56,453 nucleotides of DNA, from contig JACNJF010000128.1 of NCBI GenBank assembly GCA_014382695.1, positions 1 through 56,453 on the forward strand, written 5' to 3'. Shown piece by piece: positions 47,273 to 56,320 of the stretch (its first letter is position 1; every line of letters starts with the position of its first letter). The notes beneath the pieces are model-generated. The model worked only from the letters and a program-made list of their open reading frames with translations, ran no database searches and was not told where the DNA came from. This DNA is from Gammaproteobacteria bacterium (GTDB taxonomy: Bacteria > Pseudomonadota > Gammaproteobacteria > GCA-001735895). The position numbers and the translations under genes were made by a program.

Positions 47273-47983
47273 TCAGAGCTTCCCGAATTCATCCTTCCTT
47301 TTTGCATAGGTTTCAACCAGTGCCTCGATACTGGCCTTATCAAAATCCCTTAATCCACTTAATACCATGCGTTTGCAGCCACGGCCAACTTTCTGTCCAT
47401 CACTCAGCAGGTTATATTCGAGGTTGATACTGCCACGCTTTCCGTTCACCTGCAGCGAGTTGTGAAACAGCTCAAGATGGATGTGTTGAATATCCAGGGT
47501 ATCCAGCTCGAAGCTCATGCTTTCATAGATGATGAGTGGTCGTTCAGTATTGATCATCACATTTTTTTCGGCCATCAGTGGCACAATAATGTGCGGAAAT
47601 GCCTGGCTGGAAAATTCTACGTAACTTTTAGTGAGTGAATTGATGAGTCCCGCATGACTGGTAGACTTGCCGCTACATTCAATCGCCAGATATTTTTTTT
47701 CTTTTTCATCCATAATAGCCAGATGTTCTGTATCACAGTCCGGCAGTATGAGCCGGGTATCATCACCGACCATGCCGGAAAAATTGAAGATCATTTTCTG
47801 ACGCAGACCATACAGATGAATAATCGCTGAAAATAAAAGATCGCCCGGTACGCAAAATCGCTTGGAGTCTGTATCGTGGATCGGGTTAAAATCCCCCGCC
47901 ACTTTTTTTGCAAAATCACTGGCCTGCTGGCGCGTGAAAGAAAGCGTTGAGTTTTGCGTGAGAAAATAATCTTCGATATTCAT
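47273..47983 (-). CDS. DUF3581 family protein
   Basis: The protein has 236 aa, from the ATG at 47983 (MNIEDYFLTQ); a 35-residue extension to 48088 is unlikely. The N-terminal SFTRQQASDFAKKVAGDFNPIHD and KRFCVPGDLLF fit the DUF3581 family and also resemble the hydration-type hot-dog (MaoC-like) signature, so a hot-dog fold is inferred. Function is unknown. Its stop codon directly abuts that of the GGDEF-EAL-CZB gene, sharing the palindrome TGATCA. The 250 bases between its start and the ABC-F gene contain no other gene. Confidence 0.85.
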   Translation of the reverse strand: MNIEDYFLTQNSTLSFTRQQASDFAKKVAGDFNPIHDTDSKRFCVPGDLLFSAIIHLYGLRQKMIFNFSGMVGDDTRLILPDCDTEHLAIMDEKEKKYLAIECSGKSTSHAGLINSLTKSYVEFSSQAFPHIIVPLMAEKNVMINTERPLIIYESMSFELDTLDIQHIHLELFHNSLQVNGKRGSINLEYNLLSDGQKVGRGCKRMVLSGLRDFDKASIEALVETYAKRKDEFGKL

Positions 47984-48234
47984 GGGTGTTGATTCATTCA
48001 GGGATGAAAACCGGGAATGGTAACATGAGGCCTTTGCCTGGATGAAGATTTTGTTCAGAGGCGCAGGCAAAAAACGCATGGAAAACATCGTTTACGCAGA
48101 GTCAATGAGTATCTAAGGTGGTTTTAACGCAGGGTCAGGACAAAGATCTTTCGTGTAAGGCTCTCATCATGAAAGTATTCAGGCAGGCGGTTACACCATT
48201 CTTTCTTTACTAATGACTTTTAGCTGGAATAACA

Positions 48235-50145
48235 ATGTTAAAACTTGAAAAACTGTCCTTACGCAGAGGCGCTCTGCTACTGTTCGAAGACGTTACCCTG
48301 AGTATTACGGCAGGCAATAAGCTGGGGCTGACCGGTGCCAACGGCTGTGGAAAATCCTCTTTATTGAGTCTTATCCTGGGTGAATTACACCCGGATGAAG
48401 GTGATTTTTATCTCAGCCCCGAGTGGGTAGTGGCGCATGTGGCGCAGCAGTCAGAGGCTTCTAATCGTGCTGCCATCGAAGTGGTGATGGATGGCGATCA
48501 CGAATTGCGTGCTCTTCAGCAGCGTTTGCTAAAAGCGGAGCAAGCTGCGGATGGTGATGAGATATCCGCCTGCCATATCAGGCTCGAAGAGATCGATGGC
48601 TATCAGGCCTACAGCCGAGCGGCGCGCCTGTTAACCGGTCTTAGCTTCAGTGAAGCCGATATGCAGCGCCCGATGAGTGATTTTTCCGGTGGTTGGCGCA
48701 TGCGTCTGAATCTGGCGAGTGCGCTGATGTGCCGTTCCGAACTGCTGTTGCTGGATGAGCCGACCAATCACCTCGATCTGGATGCTGTGATCTGGCTCGA
48801 GCAATGGCTGAAACGTTACCCCGGCACCCTGATCATGATTTCACACGATCGTGATTTTCTGGACTCGGTAGTGACCAGTATTGCGCATGTTGAGCAACAG
48901 CATATCCAGCTGTATCGGGGTAATTATTCGGCGTTTGAACGATTACGTGCGGAGCGTCTGGGGCAGCAGCAAAGCAGTTTCGAAAAGCAGCAAAAAACCA
49001 TCAAGCATATGCAGTCCTTCGTCGATCGTTTCAAGGCCAAGGCGAGCAAGGCAAAGCAGGCGCAGAGCCGGGTCAAGGCACTCGAGAGAATGGCGCTGAT
49101 TGCACCGGCGCATGTTGATTCTCCGTTTAACTTTGAATTTGCCGAGCCCGATGTACTGCCGAGTTTCCTGATGCGTATCGATGAAGTGTCGGCGGGTTAT
49201 GCTGAGGTCAGGATTCTGGACAAGGTCAATCTAACCCTGCTGCCGGGTGAGCGCATCGGTCTACTCGGCCTGAACGGTGCGGGTAAGTCGACCCTGATCA
49301 AATTGATTGCAGGCGAAATCGAGCCGCAAAAAGGCGTGATTGAACGTGCCAAGGATCTGAAAGTTGGTTATTTCGCCCAGCATCAGCTGGAACAGCTGGA
49401 TTCGAATGCGTCCGCGTTGTTACATCTGCAGCGTATCGATAGCAAGGCGCAGGAAAAGCTGATGCGTTCGTTTCTGGGTGGATTTAATTTTCAGGGTGAT
49501 AAGGTGCTGGAACCGGTCGGGCCTTTTTCTGGTGGAGAAAAAGCACGTCTGGTGCTGGCCCTGCTGATCTGGCAAAAGCCCAATCTACTGCTGCTGGATG
49601 AGCCGACCAATCATCTCGACCTGGAAATGCGTCTGGCGCTGAATAATGCGCTACAGGAGTTTGCCGGTAGCGTGATACTGGTCTCGCATGATCGCCATTT
49701 ATTACGCACGGTGTGTGATGATCTATTGCTGGTGGATTCTGGAAAGGTACAGACCTTTCAGCAGGAAGTGGATGATTATCCGCGCTGGCTGGCGGAGCGA
49801 CGTGGACAGAAGGATGAGCCAGCGGGATTAAACAAGACACCGGTACTGGATCGCAAGGAGCAAAAAAAGCGCGAGGCGGAATTTCGTAAAACCATACAGC
49901 CGCAGATCAGTCGGCAAACCAGGCTGGAACGGGCGATCGAAAAAATTGAACAAAAACAGACCGAGGCCGAAGCGCAGTTAGCGGACTCGACTACCTATGA
50001 CGATGCCAACAAGGAACGACTGCAACAACTGTTGTTTAGCCAGGCCGACAATAAGCGTCAACTGGAGGATCTGGAAATGGAGTGGTTTGAAATCAGCGAA
50101 CAAATCGAGCAGTTACGCAGTGATTTTGAACAGCTTTCGGCTTAG
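48235..50145 (+). CDS. yheS: ABC-F family ATPase, YheS-like
   Basis: This soluble duplicated ATPase of 636 aa acts on the ribosome, as ABC-F proteins do. Each half has a Walker A (LTGANGCGKSSL; LLGLNGAGKSTL), a signature (FSGGWRMRLN; FSGGEKARLVL) and Walker B (LLLLDEPTNHLDL in both). The linker between halves (KHMQSFVDRFKAKASKAKQA) is the P-site tRNA-interaction motif. A charged C-terminal coiled coil (about 550-636) follows, and there is no membrane domain. The long C-terminal extension and linker favour YheS over EttA or Uup. It is the only gene on the plus strand here until the lipoprotein. Confidence 0.93.
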   Translation: MLKLEKLSLRRGALLLFEDVTLSITAGNKLGLTGANGCGKSSLLSLILGELHPDEGDFYLSPEWVVAHVAQQSEASNRAAIEVVMDGDHELRALQQRLLKAEQAADGDEISACHIRLEEIDGYQAYSRAARLLTGLSFSEADMQRPMSDFSGGWRMRLNLASALMCRSELLLLDEPTNHLDLDAVIWLEQWLKRYPGTLIMISHDRDFLDSVVTSIAHVEQQHIQLYRGNYSAFERLRAERLGQQQSSFEKQQKTIKHMQSFVDRFKAKASKAKQAQSRVKALERMALIAPAHVDSPFNFEFAEPDVLPSFLMRIDEVSAGYAEVRILDKVNLTLLPGERIGLLGLNGAGKSTLIKLIAGEIEPQKGVIERAKDLKVGYFAQHQLEQLDSNASALLHLQRIDSKAQEKLMRSFLGGFNFQGDKVLEPVGPFSGGEKARLVLALLIWQKPNLLLLDEPTNHLDLEMRLALNNALQEFAGSVILVSHDRHLLRTVCDDLLLVDSGKVQTFQQEVDDYPRWLAERRGQKDEPAGLNKTPVLDRKEQKKREAEFRKTIQPQISRQTRLERAIEKIEQKQTEAEAQLADSTTYDDANKERLQQLLFSQADNKRQLEDLEMEWFEISEQIEQLRSDFEQLSA

Positions 50146-50232
50146 TGGCACTCTGCAGGTGTAACCGGTGTGAAGGAACTTGCACGGGGAGAAACTGGTC
50201 TTGAATAATAGGTTGATAGAAGAGGCACACCG

Positions 50233-50895
50233 ATGAATTTTACTAAATTGATACTATTAAGCGTTCCGGTACTGCTGCTAAACGGCTGCGCATCGATGCA
50301 GCTAGAAACGGACAGTACGGCTTTCTATACCGCAGATTACAATGCGCAAGGTAGCATTAGCGTGGTAGCGTCGAATGCGGACGTGAATGACTCTCTGGAG
50401 TTCGCAGCCTATAAGCAGAAGTTTGAGGGTAGATTGGCGCACGTTGGTTATCAGGTAGTACAGGATGCTGATCAGGCAGATTTTATCGCGCTGGTGGCCT
50501 ACGGCATCGACCATGGCAAGACCTCCAATATAACAACTCCGATATTCGGCCAGACCGGCGGAGGCGCGAGTTACTCATCAGGTACTATCAACACGACGAC
50601 GGGTAATACCAGCTACACCGCGAGCAGTTACCGGATGCCAACCTACGGTGTGGTCGGGGCAGTGAATAGTACCTCGACCGTGTATAACCGGGCGATCGCG
50701 ATGGATATAGTCGTCGCCAAATCTCTTAAGTCTGGCAAGGTGCAGAAAGTGTATGAAGGGCGTACCAAAAGTCTGGGTAGTTGCTCGGTGATCGTTGAAG
50801 TGTTCGATGAAATGCTGGAAGCCATGTTTAGTGGCTTTCCCGGCGAAAACGGGCGTAATCGTCAGATGCGAATTGCAGGTGAGTTTAACTGCTGA
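50233..50895 (+). CDS. DUF4136-like lipoprotein
   Basis: The protein has 220 aa. A lipoprotein signal ends with lipobox LNGC (Cys about residue 19). After it, FEGRLAHVGYQVVQDADQADFIALVAYG is typical of DUF4136-type proteins. A glycine/serine/threonine-rich middle (about 100-140) separates it from NRAIAMDIVVAKSLKSGKVQKVYEGRTKSLG. It is probably anchored in the outer membrane facing the periplasm; the role is unknown. It stands alone, convergent with recQ. Confidence 0.8.
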   Translation: MNFTKLILLSVPVLLLNGCASMQLETDSTAFYTADYNAQGSISVVASNADVNDSLEFAAYKQKFEGRLAHVGYQVVQDADQADFIALVAYGIDHGKTSNITTPIFGQTGGGASYSSGTINTTTGNTSYTASSYRMPTYGVVGAVNSTSTVYNRAIAMDIVVAKSLKSGKVQKVYEGRTKSLGSCSVIVEVFDEMLEAMFSGFPGENGRNRQMRIAGEFNC

Positions 50896-50976
50896 ACCAG
50901 GAGCCTGTAACATCCTGAAGTAGATTGCTTTATTCGGCCGCTACGGTTTTTTATCCATCGATAGCAGGGCGCTTGC

Positions 50977-53109
50977 TCAGTCCACACCCATGCTGGCTTT
51001 TACGCAGTTTAAAATGCTGTAGTCGTACTTTTCCTGCAGCGATTCATAGACGTTTTTCATGCGGAAAACCTCCTCACCCTGAGCCAGCTCGATAGCGTAG
51101 ATAAGCTGTTCAGTTTCGGATTTGTTGAGTGGTATAACATCCTCCAGCTTGACCAGATCGAGTTCTATTGCGGCACTCAGATGGTTATAGATGGTATTGA
51201 TCGACAGCTCCCTGAGTTCGGCGATCTGTTCGGGCCGGTTATTTTGCAGGAACAGCTGCAGGGTTTCATTCACCGTATTGGTTAAATTGTTGTCGAGTGT
51301 TTGATCCAGCGGAAAGCGGGCGATGATATCCAGGATTTCGCTTCCATACAGCTCCAGTTTTCTGGCACCGATGCCGGAGATAGTCTGTAACTGCGCCGCA
51401 GACGTCGGACGATGTAGGCTTAGTTCCTGTAGTGTTTTATCGTGCAGAATGACGAAAGGAGGAACCCCCTGCTTTTCCGCCAGCAGCCTGCGCTGTTCTC
51501 GCAGAGCATCGAACAGCGGTTGATCGGCGATACGCACTCTGGATTTTGAGGTTTTCCCGTGCGCCGTCTTTTCGGCTTCAGCCTTTTCTGCAACCTTGCG
51601 CAACAGTAGTGTTTCATCACCTTTCAGCAGCGCTTTACAGTGGCTGGTGAGCTGTATTGCGCCATGACTTTCGGCGTCGCTGCGGATGTAACCGAGGGCA
51701 ATCAGCTGGCGGTAAATGCTATGCCATTCCGCACTGGATAAAGACGTGCCAATGCCAAAGGTGCTGACACGATCATGCCCGTTCTGGCTTATTCTGCTGT
51801 GAACTTTGCCAAGCAGGACATCAATCAGATAATTAACCCCGAAGCGCTGACCGGTTCGATAGACACAGGACAGCGCCATCCGAGAAGCTTCTGTCGCATC
51901 CCAGGTTTGCGGAGGTGAAACACAGTTGTCACAATGCCCACAGGGCTTGTCCATGGCTTCATCAAAGTAATTGAGAATGGTCTGTCGACGGCAGCGTGTC
52001 TGTTCGCACAGCCCGAGCATGGCTTCCAGTTTATGGTGCAGGTTACGCTTGTGACTCTCCGAGGCATCGCTGTCCTGAGACATCTGGCGCAGGGTGATGA
52101 TATCCTGCAGGCCATACGCCAGCCAGGCGTTAGCGGGTTGACCATCGCGCCCGGCACGGCCGGTTTCCTGATAATACGATTCGATATTTTTGGGTAGATT
52201 AAGGTGCGCAACAAAACGTACATCAGGCTTGTCTATGCCCATACCAAAAGCAATGGTAGCAACAATAATGACGTTTTCCTGTTGCAGGAACTGGCGCTGA
52301 TTATCGGCTCTGATCTGTTTATCCAGTCCAGCATGATAGGGCAGCGCGGTACGCCCTTTGGACACTAGCCAGTCGGCAGTGCTTTCCACCTGCTTACGTG
52401 ACAGGCAATACACGATGCCGGAGTCCTGGGCGTGTTTACGGCTGATAAAGTTCCAGAGTCGCTGCCGGTTGTTCTGGCCTTCACTAATCTGGTAAAAAAT
52501 ATTAGGGCGGTCAAAGCTATGTACAAACTTGCGCGCCTGTTGCAGATTCAGCTGTTGCTCAATTTCAAACCGAGTACGCTGATCCGCCGTCGCCGTTAAG
52601 GCAATCCGTGGGACCTCTGGAAACAGGTCATGCAGGCGGTAAAGGTTCTGATAGTCGCGCCGAAAGTCGTGTCCCCACTGTGAAACACAGTGGGCTTCAT
52701 CGATGGCAAAAAGGGCAATTTCGCATTGCCCTAGCAGCTGCAAAAAATCTTCCGTCATGGCGCGTTCGGGAGCTACATACAGCAGGTCGATAGTACTATC
52801 GATCAGTTGCTGTCTAACCTGTTGCTGTTGTGCGTTAGTCTGGGTCGAGTTTAAAAAGGTGGCTTTGACCCCATTTTGCTCAAGGGCGTCAACCTGATCC
52901 TGCATTAATGCAATCAGCGGGGAGATGACGATGCCTACCCCTTTACGTGCAATCGCCGGAATCTGGTAGCAGACCGATTTGCCTCCGCCGGTGGGCATCA
53001 GCACGAGAGCATCCTGACCACTGATCAGGGTTTCAATGATTTCCTGTTGCTGGAAGCGGAAGCTCTGGTATCCAAAGCGGTTGCTTAATATGTCCAGTGC
53101 CTGTGACAT
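50977..53109 (-). CDS. recQ: ATP-dependent DNA helicase RecQ
   Basis: This superfamily 2, 3'-to-5' DNA helicase acts in recombination and repair. The protein is 710 aa, longer than the typical 600-610 of E. coli RecQ. It has the Walker A MPTGGGKSVCYQIP, the DEAHCVSQWGHDFR motif II, GRAGRDGQPA motif VI and the zinc-binding cysteines (CRRQTILNYFDEAMDKPC, CDNC). A winged-helix RQC and an HRDC domain (about 545-610) follow. The extra C-terminal 100 residues contain a helix-turn-helix-like part (ELRELSINTIYNHLSAAIEL). It is divergent from ychJ with 40 bp between them. Confidence 0.96.
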   Translation of the reverse strand: MSQALDILSNRFGYQSFRFQQQEIIETLISGQDALVLMPTGGGKSVCYQIPAIARKGVGIVISPLIALMQDQVDALEQNGVKATFLNSTQTNAQQQQVRQQLIDSTIDLLYVAPERAMTEDFLQLLGQCEIALFAIDEAHCVSQWGHDFRRDYQNLYRLHDLFPEVPRIALTATADQRTRFEIEQQLNLQQARKFVHSFDRPNIFYQISEGQNNRQRLWNFISRKHAQDSGIVYCLSRKQVESTADWLVSKGRTALPYHAGLDKQIRADNQRQFLQQENVIIVATIAFGMGIDKPDVRFVAHLNLPKNIESYYQETGRAGRDGQPANAWLAYGLQDIITLRQMSQDSDASESHKRNLHHKLEAMLGLCEQTRCRRQTILNYFDEAMDKPCGHCDNCVSPPQTWDATEASRMALSCVYRTGQRFGVNYLIDVLLGKVHSRISQNGHDRVSTFGIGTSLSSAEWHSIYRQLIALGYIRSDAESHGAIQLTSHCKALLKGDETLLLRKVAEKAEAEKTAHGKTSKSRVRIADQPLFDALREQRRLLAEKQGVPPFVILHDKTLQELSLHRPTSAAQLQTISGIGARKLELYGSEILDIIARFPLDQTLDNNLTNTVNETLQLFLQNNRPEQIAELRELSINTIYNHLSAAIELDLVKLEDVIPLNKSETEQLIYAIELAQGEEVFRMKNVYESLQEKYDYSILNCVKASMGVD

Positions 53110-53149
53110 GATAATATGAGGTTCCCTGTAGACGATTGAGAAAAATAAT

Positions 53150-53602
53150 ATGGACTGTCCGTGTCAATCCGGTGATCGTTACGATCGTTGCTGTGGTCGT
53201 TTTATATCACATCAGCACAACGCTGGAAACGCTCAGCAACTGATGCGCTCCAGATATACTGCCTTTGCACTAAAGCGGCAGGATTATATCATCGAAACCT
53301 GGCATGTGGATTATTGCCCAGCAGGATTACAAATGGATGATGCGATCAAATGGGTAAGGCTCGACATTTTAGACCAGCTTGAGCAGGACAATTCGGCAAT
53401 GGTTGAATTTGAAGCGGGTTTTCTGCGGAATGGCAGACTGGACGGGTTGCATGAAAGAAGTGAGTTTGTGTACCAGCAGGGGCGCTGGTGGTATACCTGC
53501 GGAAAACACCTGCCGCTTTCCCATAAGCCCCGCAAGCCGGGAAGCAATGAAGGCTGTCCCTGTGGCAGCGGGGTTAAATATAAGCGTTGCTGTGGCCGGT
53601 AG
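53150..53602 (+). CDS. ychJ: YchJ family SEC-C motif protein
   Basis: The protein has 150 aa with two SEC-C zinc motifs: CPCQSGDRYDRCCG at the N-terminus and CPCGSGVKYKRCCG at the C-terminus. The YchJ-type NTF2-like core is between (LMRSRYTAFALKRQDYIIETWH, GRWWYTCG). The C-terminal motif CPCGSG..Y..CCG is the same as that of SecA, which suggests protein or ribosome contacts, but the function is not established. It shares a short divergent promoter region with recQ and converges on the hemerythrin-like gene with two bases between stops. Confidence 0.95.
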   Translation: MDCPCQSGDRYDRCCGRFISHQHNAGNAQQLMRSRYTAFALKRQDYIIETWHVDYCPAGLQMDDAIKWVRLDILDQLEQDNSAMVEFEAGFLRNGRLDGLHERSEFVYQQGRWWYTCGKHLPLSHKPRKPGSNEGCPCGSGVKYKRCCGR

Positions 53603-53604
53603 AT

Positions 53605-54024
53605 TTAAGACTCGTTATCTACCAGCAGTGGGAATATCTTTTCTTCTTCGAAATTCAGTCTTTCGCAGACCAGTCGGAAAATTTCCGACGATTCATCCAC
53701 ATACCGGGCGTGATCCTGTTCTTTGTGTGGCTTGCGACACCAGCCTCGGTTGTACTCATTAAAAATTCTTCTTAACTCAAGGGTGTTGCCAAGAAATTTA
53801 TCCGCAATTTTCTTTGCATCAGAGGTGTGTTGTTTCAGCAGGTCCTGATATACGGAACGATCTTCGTGGGCCAGATGAGCCATGACCTGAGAGGTAAATC
53901 TTTCCAGTAGTTCACACACGATGGTATTGTGCCTGAGCGTGTACTGATTCAGCGAGATGCCGAGAATATTACATAAATCGCGTATTTCCTTGTTTTCTAC
54001 TTTGAATTCTTCGATGGGTATCAT
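53605..54024 (-). CDS. Hemerythrin-like (HHE) domain protein
   Basis: The protein has 139 aa, a four-helix HHE-type iron-binding protein. Metal-ligand candidates are a His in YTLRHNTIV, the pair in AHLAHEDRSVYQDLL, a second block around the His-rich PHKEQDHARYV and the terminal FEEEKIFPLL. AGGAG precedes the ATG at 54024 at a good distance. It may sense oxygen, nitric oxide or store iron; nothing in the neighbourhood decides which. The 265 bases upstream are noncoding, with a GGGCC/GGCCC inverted repeat near 54230-54250 but no clear terminator. Confidence 0.85.
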   Translation of the reverse strand: MIPIEEFKVENKEIRDLCNILGISLNQYTLRHNTIVCELLERFTSQVMAHLAHEDRSVYQDLLKQHTSDAKKIADKFLGNTLELRRIFNEYNRGWCRKPHKEQDHARYVDESSEIFRLVCERLNFEEEKIFPLLVDNES

Positions 54025-54289
54025 TAGCCAGCTCCTGAGTGATATTTTTATATTTTTGTGTTGTTACGATCCATGCGTTCAGCCGTTTCGGGGTGAGGGA
54101 AATTTGGATGTGTATATTTATTAAGCCCTGAAATCAAACCTTTAGCCGGATTGATAGGGCTGGTAATCCGTTTTTCCTGATGGATCGTTTTATGGCCTGT
54201 AATTTACTACCTGGAATCCCCGTAACAGGGCCTGTTTTACCGGCCCAAAGACATTATCACAGGCTGTTGTTAACTACAATTAACCCAGG

Positions 54290-55738
54290 TCAAGATTTTA
54301 TATTTTTAATCACGCTGGCGAGTTCCTCCAGCGCCAGCTCCAGTTCCTGATTCCAGGGGTTACCACAGTTAATCCGGATATAATTTTTAAACTTACGGGT
54401 GGCTGAAAACAGCATCCCGGGAGTAATGCCAATATTCTTTTCCAGAGCCTGGGTGTAGACCTCAAAACAGTCGATATGGCGGGGTAGCTCCACCCACAGC
54501 ACAAAGCCTCCCTGTGGAGCCGAAATCCGGGTGCCTTCGGGGAACAGGCGCGCGATCATAAAACGGGCTTTTGCCACCTGTTCGCGAAAGGCTTTGCGTA
54601 ATCTAACCAGATGACGTTCGTACTGGCCGCTTTGCAGAAACTCAGCCGTAGCGAGCTGCTGCAGGGAGGGTGAGGCAGAAGAGGTGGCCTGTTTCCATTC
54701 CAGCAGTTTTTCATGGTAGCGTCCGGCGAGAATCCAGCCCATGCGAAAACCCGGAGCCAGCGTTTTGGAAAAAGAAGAGCAGGACAGCACCCGATTTTCG
54801 CTATCGTAATTTTTCATAATGCCGGGGCGTGTATCGCCAAAGTACAGATCGCCATATACGTCATCTTCAATCAGTGGAATCTGTTGCGTGTTGAGGATTT
54901 CCATCAGGCGTTTTTTATTCGCTTCCGGCATCAGGGAGCCGGTTGGGTTGTTAAAATTGGGTACCAGCAGCATCGCCGTGATATCCATCGTGTCCAGCGC
55001 ATATTCGAGCGATTCCAGATTGATGCCGGTCTCGGGGTCGCTGTCGATTTCGAGTGCCAGCATGCCCAGCTTTTCAATCAATCTTAGTACCGAGAAGTAG
55101 GTGGGTGACTCCACTGCAATAATATCGCCACGGCGGGCGACGGTATGCAGCGCCAGTGATAGCGCTTCGGTCGCTCCCGATGTAATGATTACATCATCCG
55201 CCGACAGGCTAAGCCCCTGATCTGCATAGCGTAGTGCGATCTGTGAGCGCAGCCTATCGTGGCCGGGAGGAAAGCAGTAATCCAGACTGGTTGCTGGAAA
55301 TCGGCTCAGTACACTTCGCGTTTCCCGGATTAGTGCTTTTTCTGGCATCAGTTCCATGGAAGGTCTGGCTGCGGCAAAAGGGGCAATCCTGGGATTATTA
55401 GAAATTGCGAAAACTTCTTCAAACAGTTGCCCGAAACGAACCTTGCGTGGCTGACAGTTGGCTGAAATGATGGGCTTGGGTGTTTTGATGGACTGGTCGT
55501 GATGCGCGCTCACATAAAAACCAGACTGGGGGCGAGCCTTGAGTACGCCCTTGTCTTCCAGAGACAGGTAGGCCTGGCTGATGGTGGAGATGCTGACCTT
55601 GAGGGTGTTGCTTAATTTGCGTAAAGAGGGCGCGCGATCGCCAGCTTTCAACGTACCCTTGTCAATAAGCGTCATTACATAGCTCGAGACCTGGTCGTAT
55701 TTAAAGTTGTCTTGCTGCTGCCTGGGGCTAGCATCCAT
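54290..55738 (-). CDS. MocR-family PLP-dependent transcriptional regulator
   Basis: The protein has 482 aa. An N-terminal GntR-type winged helix (about 10-78; APSLRKLSNTLKVSISTISQAYLSLEDKG) is fused to a type I aminotransferase-like domain. PLP-site residues include TSGATEALS, NFNNPTGSLM and the PLP lysine in SSFSKTLAPGFRMGW. MocR proteins act as PLP-responsive regulators and usually do not transaminate. The regulator is divergent from a DUF1127 gene, a common pairing in proteobacteria. The regulated function is not evident from neighbours. Confidence 0.93.
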   Translation of the reverse strand: MDASPRQQQDNFKYDQVSSYVMTLIDKGTLKAGDRAPSLRKLSNTLKVSISTISQAYLSLEDKGVLKARPQSGFYVSAHHDQSIKTPKPIISANCQPRKVRFGQLFEEVFAISNNPRIAPFAAARPSMELMPEKALIRETRSVLSRFPATSLDYCFPPGHDRLRSQIALRYADQGLSLSADDVIITSGATEALSLALHTVARRGDIIAVESPTYFSVLRLIEKLGMLALEIDSDPETGINLESLEYALDTMDITAMLLVPNFNNPTGSLMPEANKKRLMEILNTQQIPLIEDDVYGDLYFGDTRPGIMKNYDSENRVLSCSSFSKTLAPGFRMGWILAGRYHEKLLEWKQATSSASPSLQQLATAEFLQSGQYERHLVRLRKAFREQVAKARFMIARLFPEGTRISAPQGGFVLWVELPRHIDCFEVYTQALEKNIGITPGMLFSATRKFKNYIRINCGNPWNQELELALEELASVIKNIKS

Positions 55739-55853
55739 AACAATCCTAAAACTGTATCGGTAATATTTATAGATAATTGTAACTGTTATAGTGACAGATT
55801 GCCCGCTATTCTTTACTCATCGTAATCGTATCGTTTTTTAAGGAGGTCTTGTT
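55739..55853. promoter_or_regulatory. Divergent control region of the MocR regulator and DUF1127 gene
   Basis: AT-rich spacer with two AACTGT direct repeats starting at 55750 and 55781, 31 bases apart, close to three helical turns. MocR proteins are known to bind spaced direct repeats next to their own gene, so these are operator candidates. The second copy runs into TATAGT, a possible -10 box. The AGGAGGT at 55841-55847 is the DUF1127 ribosome site. Confidence 0.4.
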
Positions 55854-56057
55854 GTGGCTACATTCATATTACAGAAAAAAGCAGATGTTTTTTCCTGGTT
55901 GCTGAGGTTGTCGGCAGTATCCTCTTTTATTCAGGTATGGATAGAGCGTCACCATCAGCGTAGGCAACTGAGCGGGCTGGATAGTCGTCAGCTGGCAGAC
56001 CTTGGATTAAATGCAGAGCAGGTTTTACTTGAGACACAGAAACCGTTCTGGAAATAG
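55854..56057 (+). CDS. DUF1127 small protein
   Basis: The protein has 67 aa. The C-terminal DUF1127 motif is clear: RHHQRRQLSGLDSRQLADLGLN. The N-terminus has a hydrophobic helix-like region. The start is a GTG at 55854, six bases after a perfect AGGAGGT. DUF1127 proteins are small Arg-rich proteins; in some bacteria they bind RNA or affect phosphate and nitrogen metabolism, but the role here is unknown. It is followed by its own terminator. Confidence 0.9.
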   Translation: MATFILQKKADVFSWLLRLSAVSSFIQVWIERHHQRRQLSGLDSRQLADLGLNAEQVLLETQKPFWK

Positions 56058-56105
56058 AGCTTCTCAAAGGTATCAATCAACATCCCCCTCGATACCTATT
56101 TTATA

Positions 56106-56137
56106 GCCCTCAAGCGAAAGCGCGAGGGTTTTTTTTT
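56106..56137 (+). terminator. Rho-independent terminator after the DUF1127 gene
   Basis: A stem CCCTC plus GCG pairs with CGC plus GAGGG, with a small AA bulge and an AAAG loop (56107-56127), and is followed by nine or more T. It abuts the right-hand hairpin repeats. Confidence 0.88.
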
Positions 56138-56320
56138 GCCCAGGGACGGGCTTATGCCCTGAAGGCCAGGGGCAGATATTTGCTCCTGCAATATCTGCAT
56201 TCGCTACGTCCGTGTAGCTTAGGGCCGAGAAGGGTGCTTGCCCAGGGACGGGCTTATACCCTGAAGGCCAGGGGCAGATAATAGCTCCATACATAACCCG
56301 CATTCGCTACGCCCATAAAT
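56138..56320. repeat. Modular hairpin repeat array (right edge)
   Basis: Two related units begin at 56138 and 56240 (period 102). Both carry GCCC-agggac-GGGC, then TTAT, then CCCTG-aaggc-CAGGG, as in the left-edge array. Unit one continues with two more hairpins, GCAGATAT/ATATCTGC (56172-56198) and GCTAC/GTAGC (56203-56218), and the tail GGGCCGAGAAGGGTG. Unit two starts the same insertion but has lost the pairing and ends near 56320 without the tail. A minus-strand open frame through it (56073-56303) is an artefact of the repeat. The remaining 56321-56453 shows nothing recognisable. Confidence 0.8.

Noticed and set aside
50930-50960. CCG-CTA-CGG followed by T6 between the DUF4136 lipoprotein gene and recQ as terminator
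   Set aside because: The stem is only three base pairs with a three-base loop, too weak to support the call.
56073-56303. 76-codon minus-strand open frame with a repeated CPWPSG-KPVPGQ pattern
   Set aside because: The repeated peptide is only the translation of the two hairpin repeat units, and the terminator of the DUF1127 gene lies within it.
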